64,000 bases of DNA from Bradyrhizobium sp. 138 (GTDB lineage: Bacteria; Pseudomonadota; Alphaproteobacteria; Rhizobiales; Xanthobacteraceae): the NCBI RefSeq assembly GCF_023074075.1, contig NZ_JADPKT010000007.1, positions 496,001 through 560,000 of the forward strand. Reading direction: 5' to 3'. Positions 51,029 through 61,081 of the stretch are shown piece by piece (position 1 is the first letter of the stretch; every line of letters begins with the position of its first letter). Under the pieces are notes generated by a model. It saw only the letters and a program-made list of their open reading frames with translations. It made no database searches and was not told the DNA's origin. Both the position numbers and the translations under genes were made by a program.

Positions 51029-52345
51029 ATGGTCGGGGCCGCTCCGAAATTGAGAGCTGACAATCGTGCCGATCGGACGCCGTCCGATCGGCGCGGTCGT
51101 GCGCTCCGGGTCGGCCTGATCGCAGCCTTGGTGCCGCTGTCGCTGACACTGGTTCAATGCGGCAAGGCGCCGAACCCGGCAGCCCTTGCGGCGAATTCGC
51201 AGGCCAATGTCCAAGGGGGCACTCAGGTCGTTGCGAAGACAAACCAACAAGTGGCAAGCGGCGACACGTTCGAGGATCGCTTCCCTGCCCCGCAATTCAG
51301 GGAGCGCTTCCCCTCGGCGAGCGAACGTCTCCTGCAGCGGCAGATGTCGGACTTCTCGCCCAAGCGCGCAGTGCAGCAACAGATGCCGGAGCAGGCCCCC
51401 TACAAGGTCGCTTCGCTCGAGCCGCAGGTCCCCTACAAGCGTCCGGCACGCGACGACTTGACGACCCTCGTCAGCATGAAATCGTCGGCCTTTCCCTATT
51501 TCGGCAACAACCCCGCCTCCGAAGCACCGTTCCTCAACATCTCCAAGGGCGATCGCCGCGGCCATCGCAGCTATTCCGGTCGCGTATTCTGGCAGGACGA
51601 GACCTACAATGACAGCCGCGTGCTGGTGCACGTGCCCGAGCATTTCGACGTGCGCAAGCCGGGCGTGATCGTCGTGTTCTTCCACGGCAATGGCGCAACG
51701 CTGGAACGCGACGTGCGTGATCGCCAACTGGTGCCCAAGCAGATCACCGATTCCGGCGCCAATGCCGTGCTGCTTGCACCGCAGATGGCGGTCGATGCCG
51801 CCGATTCCAGCGCCGGCAAGTTCTGGCAGCCGGGCGGCTTCAAGCGCTTCATGGCGGAATCCGCCGACCACCTCGCCCGCGTCACCGGCGATCCCAACAG
51901 CGCGCGCGCCTTCGCCAACATGCCGATCGTGATCGTCGGCTATAGCGGCGGCTTCCTGCCGACGGCCTGGAGCCTGGAGGTCGGCGGCATCAGCGACCGC
52001 GTCCGCGGCGTCGTGCTGCTCGACGCCGTCTATGGCGAAATGGACAAGTTCGCGTCCTGGATCGAGAGCCACCGCTCCGGATTCTTCGTCAGCGCCTACA
52101 CCCGCCACACCGCGCGGCGCGACCGCGAGCTGATGAGCATGCTCCGCCAGAAGGGCATCAGCGTCGCCGAGGACATGGATGGGCCGCTCCATCCCGGCAG
52201 CGTGGTGTTCGTCGAGACCGGCGAGGGCATCACCCATCGCGACTATGTCACCCGCGCCTGGACGCGGGATCCGCTCAAGGACGTGCTGGTGAAGATGTCC
52301 GCGACGCCGTCGCTGGCACTCACGCGCGTCGCCTCGAGCCGCTAG
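51029..52345 (+). CDS. Predicted exported alpha/beta hydrolase-fold protein
   Basis: A 438-residue protein. Near the N-terminus is a hydrophobic segment ending LTLVQC, a plausible lipobox. The C-terminal half has the alpha/beta hydrolase strands VIVVFFHGNGATLERDVR, with an HG oxyanion motif, and IVIVGYSGGFLPTAWSL, with GYSGG as the nucleophile elbow. The middle (about 60-150) is low-complexity and charged. Probably a surface or periplasmic lipase/esterase; substrate unknown. The start ATG at 51029 is the first reasonable one. Confidence 0.75.
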   Translation: MVGAAPKLRADNRADRTPSDRRGRALRVGLIAALVPLSLTLVQCGKAPNPAALAANSQANVQGGTQVVAKTNQQVASGDTFEDRFPAPQFRERFPSASERLLQRQMSDFSPKRAVQQQMPEQAPYKVASLEPQVPYKRPARDDLTTLVSMKSSAFPYFGNNPASEAPFLNISKGDRRGHRSYSGRVFWQDETYNDSRVLVHVPEHFDVRKPGVIVVFFHGNGATLERDVRDRQLVPKQITDSGANAVLLAPQMAVDAADSSAGKFWQPGGFKRFMAESADHLARVTGDPNSARAFANMPIVIVGYSGGFLPTAWSLEVGGISDRVRGVVLLDAVYGEMDKFASWIESHRSGFFVSAYTRHTARRDRELMSMLRQKGISVAEDMDGPLHPGSVVFVETGEGITHRDYVTRAWTRDPLKDVLVKMSATPSLALTRVASSR

Positions 52346-52391
52346 GCCTGCAAGCTGCTCAGCCGGATCGGCGGCTGAGCATGTGCCTTCT

Positions 52392-52769
52392 TCAGTTCTT
52401 GGGCAGCTTCGGAATGGCCTCGGCGAAGCCGTTGTAGCAGGACAGCCGCTCGTCCTCTTCCTTGAAGAAACGGCAATCGGCATAGCCCTTGGCCTTCGCC
52501 GGCTTCGGCTTCGGGGCCGGCGGCATCACGGCGTCGTAGCAGTTGAGGCGGTCCTTGGTGCCGTCGTCGATATCGAGGCAGGCCTGCAGCCGCACGGCGA
52601 CCGACTGCGGCTTGCCCTTCGGCGTCGCGGCCGGCTTCGCCGCCGCCTCCTTGGCGCCTTTGGGCTTGACCTGCACCAGCGGCTTGTCCCCCACCATCGG
52701 TGGCTTGTCGGCTTGCGCAAACGCGGAGGCTGAATAGAGCACCGCGGCAACCGCCAGAATCATCCTCAT
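52392..52769 (-). CDS. Small secreted protein, 125 residues
   Basis: Signal peptide MRMILAVAAVLYSASAFA-QA, then a Lys/Pro/Ala-rich linker, then two short cysteine motifs (QACLDIDDGTKDRLNCYDAV and YADCRFFKEEDERLSCYNGF). The repeated D/E-x2-RL-[NS]-CY pattern suggests a duplicated mini-domain with two disulfides. Function unknown. Start ATG at 52767-52769. It is convergent with the hydrolase gene. Confidence 0.7.
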   Translation of the reverse strand: MRMILAVAAVLYSASAFAQADKPPMVGDKPLVQVKPKGAKEAAAKPAATPKGKPQSVAVRLQACLDIDDGTKDRLNCYDAVMPPAPKPKPAKAKGYADCRFFKEEDERLSCYNGFAEAIPKLPKN

Positions 52770-52850
52770 TTCTGTCAACTCTCTTTGGTCCCCATGCCCC
52801 GGCGTTCTAGCGCTCCGATGCGCGGTTTGCCAAGCACCTTGCACGCCCGT

Positions 52851-54017
52851 TCAGGCCGTGGCGGCAGCGGCCGGCCGGGTCAGGATCACCAGAATCAGCG
52901 CCACCGCGACGAAACCGACCGCGACGAAGCCGAGCGTATGCAGGAGCTCGCGCGCGAACAACAATCCGCCGATGGCGGAGCCGACCGCTTGGCCGATATA
53001 GAGGACGGAGGTGTTGAGCGCGACGGTCGCCGATGCCAGCGGCGGCGCGGCAGCGACCAGCCGCACCTGCTGCATCGAATTGGTCGAGGCAAAGCCGAGG
53101 CCCCAGATTGCGACCCCGCACGTCATGACAGCCAGCGTGCCCGCGCCGAGCGCCCAGCCCGTGATCCCCGCAAGCAGCAGGCAGGTGAACAGGACCGAGG
53201 TGCGATAGGGTCCCGAGGTGTCGACGATGCGGGTGGCGAAGACGACGCCGAGGAAGCCGCAAACGCCGTAGAGCGCAAACACCATGCCGATCGCATCGGG
53301 GCCGGCGCCGGTGAGCCTGTTGAGCAGCGGGCCCATGAAGGTGAACACCACGAACTGCCCCGACATTTGCAGCATGGTGATCGCAAGCAGCAGCAAAATC
53401 GTCCTGTTGCCTCCGACGTCGCGCCAGGTCTTCAAATCCACCGGCGCGCCTTTCACCCCCGCCGGCAGCCGCAGCAGCAACAGCAGGAAACTGAGACACC
53501 CGAGCGCGCCGATCTCACCATAGGCCGCCCGCCAGCCATAGCGGCTGGCGATGAAGGTGATCAGCGGAAGGCCGACGGCGGCAGCCAGCGACCACCCGAG
53601 AAAGATATAGGCGATGGTGCTGCCCCGCCGCTTGGCCGGCACGATCAAGGCCGCCGTGCCGGCGGCCTGCGGCGTATAGAGCGCACCGACCGCGAGCATC
53701 ACGAGACGGATGACGAGAAGGCTGGTGTAGTCGGGCGCAAAGGCCGAGGCGAGATTGCCCAAGGCAAGCACCGCCAGCGTCGTCGTGAGCAACGTCCGCC
53801 GTTCGATGCGGCTGGTCAACCAGGCCGTCAGCGGCGAGCCGATGCACAGCGTCACCGCACCGAAGGTGATCAGCAGCGCGGCCGCATGAATACTGACGTC
53901 GAGCCCGCTCGCCAGCTCCGGCAGCATGCCCGCCGGCGCCAGCACGGAGCAGCCGGTGACGAGATTGCCGAGCATCAGGGCGGTTGGCGCGAAACGCCGG
54001 TCGCGTGCATTTTCCAT
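52851..54017 (-). CDS. MFS transporter, drug:H+ antiporter type
   Basis: A 388-residue twelve-span transporter of the YdhP/arabinose-efflux-like (DHA1) group. PTALMLGNLVTGCSVLAPAG is helix 1, and LTAWLTSRIERRTLLTTT is the loop-2 A-motif equivalent. The frame is open much further upstream (to 56282) but that part is antisense to thrS and has no membrane character. The start is the ATG at 54015-54017, where the hydrophobic part begins. Efflux of drugs, sugars or amino acids is likely; the substrate is unknown. Confidence 0.85.
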   Translation of the reverse strand: MENARDRRFAPTALMLGNLVTGCSVLAPAGMLPELASGLDVSIHAAALLITFGAVTLCIGSPLTAWLTSRIERRTLLTTTLAVLALGNLASAFAPDYTSLLVIRLVMLAVGALYTPQAAGTAALIVPAKRRGSTIAYIFLGWSLAAAVGLPLITFIASRYGWRAAYGEIGALGCLSFLLLLLRLPAGVKGAPVDLKTWRDVGGNRTILLLLAITMLQMSGQFVVFTFMGPLLNRLTGAGPDAIGMVFALYGVCGFLGVVFATRIVDTSGPYRTSVLFTCLLLAGITGWALGAGTLAVMTCGVAIWGLGFASTNSMQQVRLVAAAPPLASATVALNTSVLYIGQAVGSAIGGLLFARELLHTLGFVAVGFVAVALILVILTRPAAAATA

Positions 54018-54203
54018 GCAGGCGCATGTAGCGCGGGCCCGCCACCCGTTAAAGGCCGTTGCTGGAAATAGCTGGTGCACCGTCCCGGCTTTTGCGCGCC
54101 GATTTCTTGGAATTGCCGGATTGCGCAGGCCGAATCCCCTGATATATCGCTCGTTCCCGCTTACCTGCGCTCGTTCGCAGGAGTGAGCCTCAGGAGAAAA
54201 GCA

Positions 54204-56246
54204 ATGACCGACCAGCCCAAATCCGAGTCCGGCTTCCAGTACAGCCTCTCCAATCTGAAGCCCGTGTCCCCCGCCGCCAAAGTCACCCTCACCTTCCCCG
54301 ACGGCGCCCAGCGCCAGTTCGACCAGGGCATCACCGGCCTCGACATCGCCAAGGGCATCTCGCCGTCGCTGGCCAAGCGCACGGTTGCGATGGCGCTCGA
54401 TGGCGTGCTCGCCGACCTCAACGACCCGATCGAGGCCGATGCCAAGCTCGAGCTCGTCAATCGCGACGATCCGCGCGCGCTCGAATTGATCCGCCACGAC
54501 TGCGCGCACGTGCTGGCCGAAGCCGTGCAGACGCTGTGGCCGGGCACGCAGGTCACCATCGGTCCGGTGATCGAGAACGGCTTCTATTACGACTTCTTCC
54601 GCAACGAGCCGTTCACGCCGGAAGACTTTGCCGCGATCGAGAAGAAGATGCGCGAGATCATCGCGCGCGACAAGCCCTTCACCAAGGAAGTCTGGGATCG
54701 CGAAAAGACCAAGCAGGTGTTTCGCGACAAGGGCGAGGCGTTCAAGGTCGAGCTGGTCGATGCCATTCCGGGCACCGAGCCGATCAAGATCTACTACCAG
54801 GGCGACTGGTTCGATCTGTGCCGCGGCCCGCACATGACCTCGACGGGCAAGGTCGGCAACGCCTTCAAGCTGATGAAGGTGGCCGGCGCCTATTGGCGCG
54901 GCGACAGCAACAATCCGATGCTGACCCGCATCTACGGCACCGCCTTCGCCAAGCAGGAGGACCTCGACGCTTATCTCAAGCAGATCGAGGAAGCCGAAAA
55001 GCGCGACCATCGCAAGCTCGGGCGCGAGCTCGACCTCTTCCACTTCCAGGAGGAAGGTCCGGGCGTGGTGTTCTGGCACCCGAAGGGCTGGACCATCTTC
55101 CAGCAGCTGATCGCCTATATGCGCCGGCGGCTGACCGGCGATTACAGCGAGGTCAACGCGCCGCAGATCCTCGACAAGGCGCTGTGGGAGACCTCGGGCC
55201 ATTGGGGCTGGTATCGCGAGAACATGTTCGCGGCGCAGTCGGCCGGCGACGAGGCCGAGGACAAGCGCTGGTTTGCGCTCAAGCCGATGAACTGCCCGGG
55301 TCACGTGCAGATCTTCAAGCACGGCCTGAAGAGCTACCGCGACCTGCCGCTGCGCCTCGCCGAGTTCGGCGTGGTGCATCGCTACGAGCCGTCCGGCGCC
55401 ATGCACGGCTTGATGCGCGTGCGCGGCTTCACCCAGGACGATGCGCACATCTTCTGCACCGAGGATCAGCTTGCCGAGGAATGCCTGAAGATCAACGACC
55501 TGATCCTGTCGACCTATGCCGATTTCGGCTTCACCGGCGACCTCACGGTGAAGCTCTCGACCCGGCCCGACAAGCGCGTCGGCACCGACGAGATGTGGGA
55601 TCACGCCGAGCGGGTGATGGCGACGGTGCTGCGCGAGATCCAGTCGCAGAGCAATCACATCAAGACCGAGATCAACCCGGGCGAAGGCGCCTTCTACGGG
55701 CCGAAGTTCGAATATGTGCTGCGCGACGCCATCGGCCGCGACTGGCAGTGCGGCACCACGCAGGTCGACTTCAACCTGCCGGAGCGGTTCGGCGCGTTCT
55801 ACATCGACCATGACGGCGGCAAGAAACCGCCGGTCATGGTGCACCGGGCGATCTGCGGCTCGATGGAGCGCTATATCGGCATCCTGATCGAACACTATGC
55901 CGGCAACTTCCCGCTCTGGCTGTCGCCGGTGCAGGCGGTGGTCACGACCATCACCTCGGAAGGCGACGAGTACGCCAAGGTGGTAATGGAACAGGCACGG
56001 CGCGCAGGGCTTCGGGTCGAGATCGACCTGCGCAACGAAAAGATCAACTACAAGGTCCGCGAGCATTCGCTGGCCAAGATCCCGGCGCTGCTCGTGGTCG
56101 GCAAGAAGGAGGCCGAGACGCATTCGGTCTCGGTCCGCCGCCTCGGCAGCGACGGCCAGAAAGTGATGACGACCGCCGAGGCGATCGCCGCGCTGGTCGA
56201 CGAGGCAACCCCGCCGGACGTGAAGCGGGTGCGCGGTTCGGCTTAG
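54204..56246 (+). CDS. thrS: Threonine--tRNA ligase
   Basis: A 680-residue class II synthetase that charges tRNA-Thr. N-terminal TGS domain (about 25-88), editing domain with HDCAH (His98, His102) and FDLCRGPHM, then the catalytic core: [24 protein letters not shown] (zinc-site Cys), [19 protein letters not shown] (motif 2) and a C-terminal anticodon domain. All parts are intact and the length is normal. AGGAG lies eight bases before the ATG at 54204. Its end overlaps the small convergent gene at 56243 by four bases. Confidence 0.96.
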   Translation: MTDQPKSESGFQYSLSNLKPVSPAAKVTLTFPDGAQRQFDQGITGLDIAKGISPSLAKRTVAMALDGVLADLNDPIEADAKLELVNRDDPRALELIRHDCAHVLAEAVQTLWPGTQVTIGPVIENGFYYDFFRNEPFTPEDFAAIEKKMREIIARDKPFTKEVWDREKTKQVFRDKGEAFKVELVDAIPGTEPIKIYYQGDWFDLCRGPHMTSTGKVGNAFKLMKVAGAYWRGDSNNPMLTRIYGTAFAKQEDLDAYLKQIEEAEKRDHRKLGRELDLFHFQEEGPGVVFWHPKGWTIFQQLIAYMRRRLTGDYSEVNAPQILDKALWETSGHWGWYRENMFAAQSAGDEAEDKRWFALKPMNCPGHVQIFKHGLKSYRDLPLRLAEFGVVHRYEPSGAMHGLMRVRGFTQDDAHIFCTEDQLAEECLKINDLILSTYADFGFTGDLTVKLSTRPDKRVGTDEMWDHAERVMATVLREIQSQSNHIKTEINPGEGAFYGPKFEYVLRDAIGRDWQCGTTQVDFNLPERFGAFYIDHDGGKKPPVMVHRAICGSMERYIGILIEHYAGNFPLWLSPVQAVVTTITSEGDEYAKVVMEQARRAGLRVEIDLRNEKINYKVREHSLAKIPALLVVGKKEAETHSVSVRRLGSDGQKVMTTAEAIAALVDEATPPDVKRVRGSA

Positions 56247-56437
56247 CTCGGTTGGTTTAGCCGGTAATGCCTCTGCTCCCACGCCTCGACTGCCCCAACC
56301 AGGCGGTCGAGGCGCATGCCTGCGGGTGAGCTGATCTCGGCGCTCATCAAATCCTCAATCGACTTGAGGACGTGGCGGTATTCGCGATGCGATCTGATGA
56401 CCAGCGCCTTCATAGCTGACAGCTCGAATATTGGCAC
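56243..56437 (-). CDS. Orphan HigA-like antitoxin N-terminal domain
   Basis: A 64-residue protein with [20 protein letters not shown] and [19 protein letters not shown]. This is the pattern of the N-terminal domain of HigA-type (XRE) antitoxins, in which I[RK]...DY..AL..IE.LM is followed by GDRL..L..LVEAYE..HYP. The DNA-binding helix-turn-helix that normally follows is missing, since the frame stops after NQPS. No HigB toxin is adjacent. The start may be the internal Met at 56413. It is convergent with thrS, overlapping by four bases. It may be a decayed module or a stand-alone regulator. Confidence 0.6.
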   Translation of the reverse strand: MPIFELSAMKALVIRSHREYRHVLKSIEDLMSAEISSPAGMRLDRLVGAVEAWEQRHYRLNQPS

Positions 56438-56523
56438 GTCTCTATCATAATCGATCTAAACCGGCTTCCATATCCCCGCCGGCTCCTTATCTCATTTTGT
56501 AGTTCAACAAAGGACTACGCCTC

Positions 56524-57087
56524 GTGCCCGACGCCATCGAACTCCTGAAGACCCGCCGCTCGGTCAAGCCGCGCGAGATGACCGCCCCTGGCCCTTCGGC
56601 GGCCGAGCTCGAGACCATCCTCACCATCGGCGCGCGCGTGCCTGATCACGGCAAGCTGGCGCCCTGGCGCTTCATCATTTTTGAGGGCGATGCCCGCCAG
56701 CGCGCCGGCGAGGTGATCGCGAAGGTCTTCGCGCGGAAGAATCCCGGCGCGCCCGCGGCCGACGTCGAGATCGAGCGCAAGCGCCTTGCCGATGCGCCGC
56801 TGGTGATCGGCATTGTCAGCTTCACGAGGCCCCATCCGAAGGTGCCGGCGTTCGAGCAGGAATTGTCGGCGGGTGCCAGCGCCATGAACATCGTCACGGC
56901 CGCGACCGCGCTCGGCTACGGCGCCTGCTGGCTTACGGGCTGGTTCTCCTTCGATCGCGACGTGCTCGACGGACTCGGGCTCAAGCCGGACGAAAAGCTC
57001 GCCGGCTTCGTCCATATCGGCACGCCGACCAAGCCCAGCGAAGATCGTCCGCGACCGTTCCTTTCGGAAATCGTGACGCGTTTTTAA
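56524..57087 (+). CDS. Nitroreductase-family flavoprotein
   Basis: A 187-residue FMN-dependent NAD(P)H nitroreductase-like protein. ELLKTRRSVKPREM is the FMN-phosphate-binding N-terminus; ARVPDHGKLAPWRFIIFEGD, GASAMNIVTAATALGYGACW and LTGW follow in the family order. A GTG start at 56524 follows AAAGGA at a suitable distance. Substrate unknown (quinones, nitro compounds). Confidence 0.88.
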   Translation: MPDAIELLKTRRSVKPREMTAPGPSAAELETILTIGARVPDHGKLAPWRFIIFEGDARQRAGEVIAKVFARKNPGAPAADVEIERKRLADAPLVIGIVSFTRPHPKVPAFEQELSAGASAMNIVTAATALGYGACWLTGWFSFDRDVLDGLGLKPDEKLAGFVHIGTPTKPSEDRPRPFLSEIVTRF

Positions 57088-57150
57088 TCGATGTTGTGTT
57101 GACGCATCTCGCGTCTTGCGGCTTTGATCCCGCCGAGGGAGGAAGGCCGG

Positions 57151-58419
57151 ATGAAGCGTCGTGATTTTCTGGTCGGAGCCGCGCTGCTCGCCGGCTCGAT
57201 GGCGCGAAGCCGGGCCGCCGACATCCCCGCCCCCTCGTCCGAGGGGCTCGACCGCATCACGACGTATTTCAACGACGAGGTGACGAGCGGCCGGTTGCCC
57301 GGCGCCGTGATCCTGGTGCAGCAGCACGGCAAGCCAGTCTACCTCAAGACGTTCGGCGTGCGTGATACCCGAACCGGCCTTGCCATGACGCCGGACACGA
57401 TCTTCGCCATCCACTCCATGACCAAGCCAATCACGTGCCTCGGCGCGATGATGCTGATCGACGAAGGCAAGCTCGCGCTCACCGCCCCCGTGTCGAAATA
57501 CATCCCCCTCTTCGCCGACACCAAGGTCGGTCTCGAAGTCACCGAGCCGGACGGCAAGCTCAAGCTCGACCTCGTGCCGCCGGTCCGTCCCGTCAATATC
57601 GAGGATCTGCTGCGGCATACCTCCGGGATCAGCTACGACTATATCGGCGGCAAATGGGTCGAGCAGGCCTACCAGGCCGCCAACATCTTCGAAGGCCAAT
57701 TCAACAACAGGGAATTCGCCGACCGGATCGCCAAGCTGCCGCTGGCACGGCAGCCGGGAACGCTGTGGCGTTACGGCCACTCCACCGACGTGCTCGGCGC
57801 CGTCATCGAGATCATCTCGGGCCAGACGCTGTACGAATACCTGAAAGCACGCATCTTCGATCCGCTCGGCATGAGCAGCACCAAATTCGTGCTCGCAACC
57901 GAGGACGAGCTGGCGCGGATGGCGCGGCCATTGCCGAACGATTTCATCCTGCTGGCCGGCGAGCGCGAGCGTCTCGACCACCCCGAATGGCAGTCCGGCG
58001 GCGGCGGCCTGCTCTCGACCATCACCGACTATCAGCGCTTCTCGCAGATGCTGCTGAACGGCGGCGAGTTCGAGGGCAAGCGCTATCTGAGCCCCGCCGC
58101 GTTCAAGGCCATGACGACCGACCACATCGGGCCCGGCTCCGGCGTCGGACGCGACTATTTCTATTTCCCGGGTGACGGCTTCGGCTACGGCTACGGCCTT
58201 GCGGTGCGGACCGATCCCGGCAACGCAAAACCGCCGCCGCCGGGCTCGCTCGGCGAGCTGAAATGGGACAGTGGCAGCGGCACCTATTTCGGCGTCGATC
58301 CCAAGCTCGACATGGTTTACCTCATGATGCAGCAGACCCAGAACGAGCGCAGCCGCATCACGCCCGCATTCAAGGCGCTGGTCTACGACTGCTACCCCGA
58401 GGGGCTACGCCGCCCGTGA
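57151..58419 (+). CDS. Serine hydrolase, beta-lactamase-family, Tat-type signal
   Basis: A 422-residue esterase/DD-peptidase-like enzyme. The N-terminus has a twin-arginine signal (MKRRDFLVGAALLAGSMA). SMTK (Ser89, Lys92) is the SxxK motif, and the YxN position reads YGHS (Tyr-Gly-His), a variant seen in class C-like esterases. GGAGGA precedes the ATG at 57151. The C-terminal GTYFGVDPKLDMVYLMMQQT closes the fold. A related hydrolase is at 35346-36740. It ends in a 15-base overlap with the opposite GGDEF/EAL gene. Confidence 0.88.
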   Translation: MKRRDFLVGAALLAGSMARSRAADIPAPSSEGLDRITTYFNDEVTSGRLPGAVILVQQHGKPVYLKTFGVRDTRTGLAMTPDTIFAIHSMTKPITCLGAMMLIDEGKLALTAPVSKYIPLFADTKVGLEVTEPDGKLKLDLVPPVRPVNIEDLLRHTSGISYDYIGGKWVEQAYQAANIFEGQFNNREFADRIAKLPLARQPGTLWRYGHSTDVLGAVIEIISGQTLYEYLKARIFDPLGMSSTKFVLATEDELARMARPLPNDFILLAGERERLDHPEWQSGGGGLLSTITDYQRFSQMLLNGGEFEGKRYLSPAAFKAMTTDHIGPGSGVGRDYFYFPGDGFGYGYGLAVRTDPGNAKPPPPGSLGELKWDSGSGTYFGVDPKLDMVYLMMQQTQNERSRITPAFKALVYDCYPEGLRRP

Positions 58420-60867
58420 GGCGCGCTGGCCGAAATCGGCCAGCAGCTTTGCGATCTCGCCGGCGGGCCGCGCCGCGCTGAACAGAAAGCCCTGCACCTC
58501 GTTGCAGCCTTCGGCGCGGAGCCAGTCGAGCTGATCCTCGGTCTCGACGCCTTCCGCGGTCGTGGTGATGTTGAGGCTGCGGCCGAGGCCCGAGATCGCG
58601 CGCACGATCGCGCCGCAGTCGGGCCGCTGCGCCAGATCCTTCACGAAGGAGCGGTCGATCTTGATCTTGTCGAACGGAAAGCTGCGTAAATAGCTCAGGC
58701 TGGAATAGCCGGTGCCGAAATCGTCCATGGAAATGCCGACGCCGAGCTCGCGGAGCTGGTGCAGGATGGCGAGATTGGCATCGGTCTCGGCGAGGAAGAT
58801 CGACTCGGTGATCTCGAGCTCGAGCCGCCGCGGCGACAGGCCGGACTGCGCCAACGCCGAGATCACGACCTGAACCAAATTGCGGCTGCGGAATTGCGCC
58901 GGAGACAGATTGACCGCGACCTTGACGTCGGCAGGCCATTTGACCGCCTCGGCGCAGGCTTCGCGCAGCACCCACTCCCCCAACTGGGTGATGAGGCCGA
59001 TGTCCTCGGCGACCGGAATGAACTCCGCCGGCGAGATCATCCCCTTGTCCGGATGACGCCAGCGCAGCAGCGACTCGAAGCCGGAGATGCGGTCGGAGGC
59101 GATCGACACCAGCGGCTGATAGTGCAGCTCGAACTCGCCATTGGCGAACGCGCGGCGCAGATCGAGCTCCATGTCGCGGCGCTTCTGCGCCTGGAGGTCC
59201 ATCTCGCGCTCGAAGAAATGGTGCACGCCGCCGCCGTCCGACTTCGCCCGGTACAGCGCCATGTCGGCGTTGCGCATCAACTCCTCCGGCGTCGTGCCAT
59301 CGCCGGGCGACAGCGCGATGCCGATACTGGCGCCGATCACCATCTCCTGACCGTCGAGATCATAGGGCGCCTTCAGCATGTCGATCAGCAGGCCTGCGCA
59401 GGCGCTGGCCTCGTTGGGCGAGACGTCGGCGGCCAGGATCACCGCGAACTCGTCGCCGCCGAGCCGGGCCGCCAGATTGGCGCCACGAACCGCAATGGTC
59501 AGGCGTTCGGCGACTTGCTTGAGCAGGCGGTCCCCCACGGGATGACCGAAGGAATCGTTGATGTTCTTGAACAGGTCGAGATCGATGTAGAGCACGCCGA
59601 CGCGCTTGTCCCCGGCCTGGTCCAGAGCCTGCTTCAGGCGCTCCTGGAAATATTCGCGGTTCGGCAGGTCGGTGAGCCCGTCATGATGGGCCATGTGCGC
59701 GATGCGCGCTTCGGCCTTGCGCCGCTCGGTGATGTCGACCACCGCGACCAGATAGCCGTCGCGACCGTCGAAGGCGACGCGGCGGCCGAAGGTGAGCACC
59801 TCGATCTCGCTGCCGTCGGCACGCAAGTGCCGCCAGTTGCGCGAGGAATGATAGGCATCGCCGACGCGTTCGAGCGCCTCGGCGTGGCTGTCCCACTCGT
59901 CCTCCGGCCAGATCTCGTGCAGCTTCATGCGCAGGAAGGTGGCGCGGCTATAGCCGTAGTGCTGGACCGCGGCGTCGTTGACGCCGAGAAACTCCTTGGT
60001 CTGCGCGTCGAACACCCACATCGGCATCGGATTGCTGTCGAACAGCAGGCGGAACGAGGCATCGCGGCGCTTCAACGCGGTGACGTCGGAGATCGTCAGC
60101 GAGACCACGTCGGCGAAGGCCGTGGCGCCAAGGCGGAGGTGCCGGCCCTCGCTCTCGATCTCGAGCTGTTCGCCGCGGCCGCCCGCGACGGCCTTGAGCA
60201 GGAAGTCCGTGATCTCGGGCAAGGCCAGCAGCGTGGTGCCCTCGCCAATGCGCCGCCACAACAGGCTTCCGTTCGCAACCTTCAGCAGTGCGCCCGCGCT
60301 GTCGTTGTGATGCACGATTTGGAGATCGAACGGCTTGCCGGCGGCATCGCGCAGAGTCGCGAGCGACACCACCGCGTCATCGGTCGAGGCGAAGATCGCG
60401 TCCAGGAGATTGTACTGCGTGCCGCGCTCGTTGATATAGGCGCCGACCAGCGTGGCGCCCCAGCGCGAGGCCGTCGGCAGCGCCAGCACATCGTAGGTCC
60501 GCACCATGCCGTCGCGCACGCAATGTGCGCTGGCCTGGTGCGGTCGTCCGTTTGCAAGCGCGCTCGTCGCCGCTTCCGACAGCGCCGTGGCGCAATCCGG
60601 CGACAATTCGGCGACGAGGATATCCCAGCGCTCCTCGCCGAGCCATTTCTGCACATAGCGCCCGCTGCGCGACAGTTCGAGCGTGCCGTCGTTCCTCAGC
60701 AGCGCGATGTGATCGGCGAGCCGTCCGAGACTGCCGAGCATCACATCCTCGTAGCGCGGCAGCCGCTCGCCCGGCTTCAACGCGGCATGCCATTTGCGCA
60801 TGAGCACCGGGATGTCGTCGAACATTTCGGCGGCCGGTTTTCCCGGCATCTTATTCGCGGCAGTCAT
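58405..60867 (-). CDS. PAS-GGDEF-EAL cyclic-di-GMP signalling protein
   Basis: An 820-residue protein with an N-terminal PAS-like region (about 20-260), a second PAS near 270-380 (FDSNPMPMWVFDAQTKEFLG), a GGDEF domain with LGGDEFAVI (470-474) and an EAL domain in which the signature is ESL (598-600) in GFESLLRW. Other EAL residues are intact: YQP, ITES, DDFGTGYSSL, KIDRSFV, EGVET. It may make and/or degrade cyclic di-GMP; ESL domains can be active or regulatory. Start ATG 60867, preceded by GGGGATTGCC; a TTG four codons upstream is the alternative. Confidence 0.92.
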   Translation of the reverse strand: MTAANKMPGKPAAEMFDDIPVLMRKWHAALKPGERLPRYEDVMLGSLGRLADHIALLRNDGTLELSRSGRYVQKWLGEERWDILVAELSPDCATALSEAATSALANGRPHQASAHCVRDGMVRTYDVLALPTASRWGATLVGAYINERGTQYNLLDAIFASTDDAVVSLATLRDAAGKPFDLQIVHHNDSAGALLKVANGSLLWRRIGEGTTLLALPEITDFLLKAVAGGRGEQLEIESEGRHLRLGATAFADVVSLTISDVTALKRRDASFRLLFDSNPMPMWVFDAQTKEFLGVNDAAVQHYGYSRATFLRMKLHEIWPEDEWDSHAEALERVGDAYHSSRNWRHLRADGSEIEVLTFGRRVAFDGRDGYLVAVVDITERRKAEARIAHMAHHDGLTDLPNREYFQERLKQALDQAGDKRVGVLYIDLDLFKNINDSFGHPVGDRLLKQVAERLTIAVRGANLAARLGGDEFAVILAADVSPNEASACAGLLIDMLKAPYDLDGQEMVIGASIGIALSPGDGTTPEELMRNADMALYRAKSDGGGVHHFFEREMDLQAQKRRDMELDLRRAFANGEFELHYQPLVSIASDRISGFESLLRWRHPDKGMISPAEFIPVAEDIGLITQLGEWVLREACAEAVKWPADVKVAVNLSPAQFRSRNLVQVVISALAQSGLSPRRLELEITESIFLAETDANLAILHQLRELGVGISMDDFGTGYSSLSYLRSFPFDKIKIDRSFVKDLAQRPDCGAIVRAISGLGRSLNITTTAEGVETEDQLDWLRAEGCNEVQGFLFSAARPAGEIAKLLADFGQRASRAA

Positions 60868-61081
60868 GGCAATCCCCAACGCACTTTCCCCGGCGCATCC
60901 AATGCAGGCGCACTTAACGACATGTAAAAAGGTCGCGGGCGCGCGTTCCGTTCGGTGATTATGACAGTTTTAAGTCGGGTGTTGGTTAGTGCGCGTTAGA
61001 GACTATGACAGTGGGGCGAAGGCGGTGACAACATTGGCAGCGGCCCGTTCGGTGGAAGATCTTGTGCAGCTGCATCAGCAT

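Noticed and set aside
54018..56282. Open minus-strand frame running from the MFS gene up to 56282 (1143 codons in all)
   Set aside because: It is antisense to thrS and lacks any membrane or domain pattern there; the MFS protein begins at 54017.
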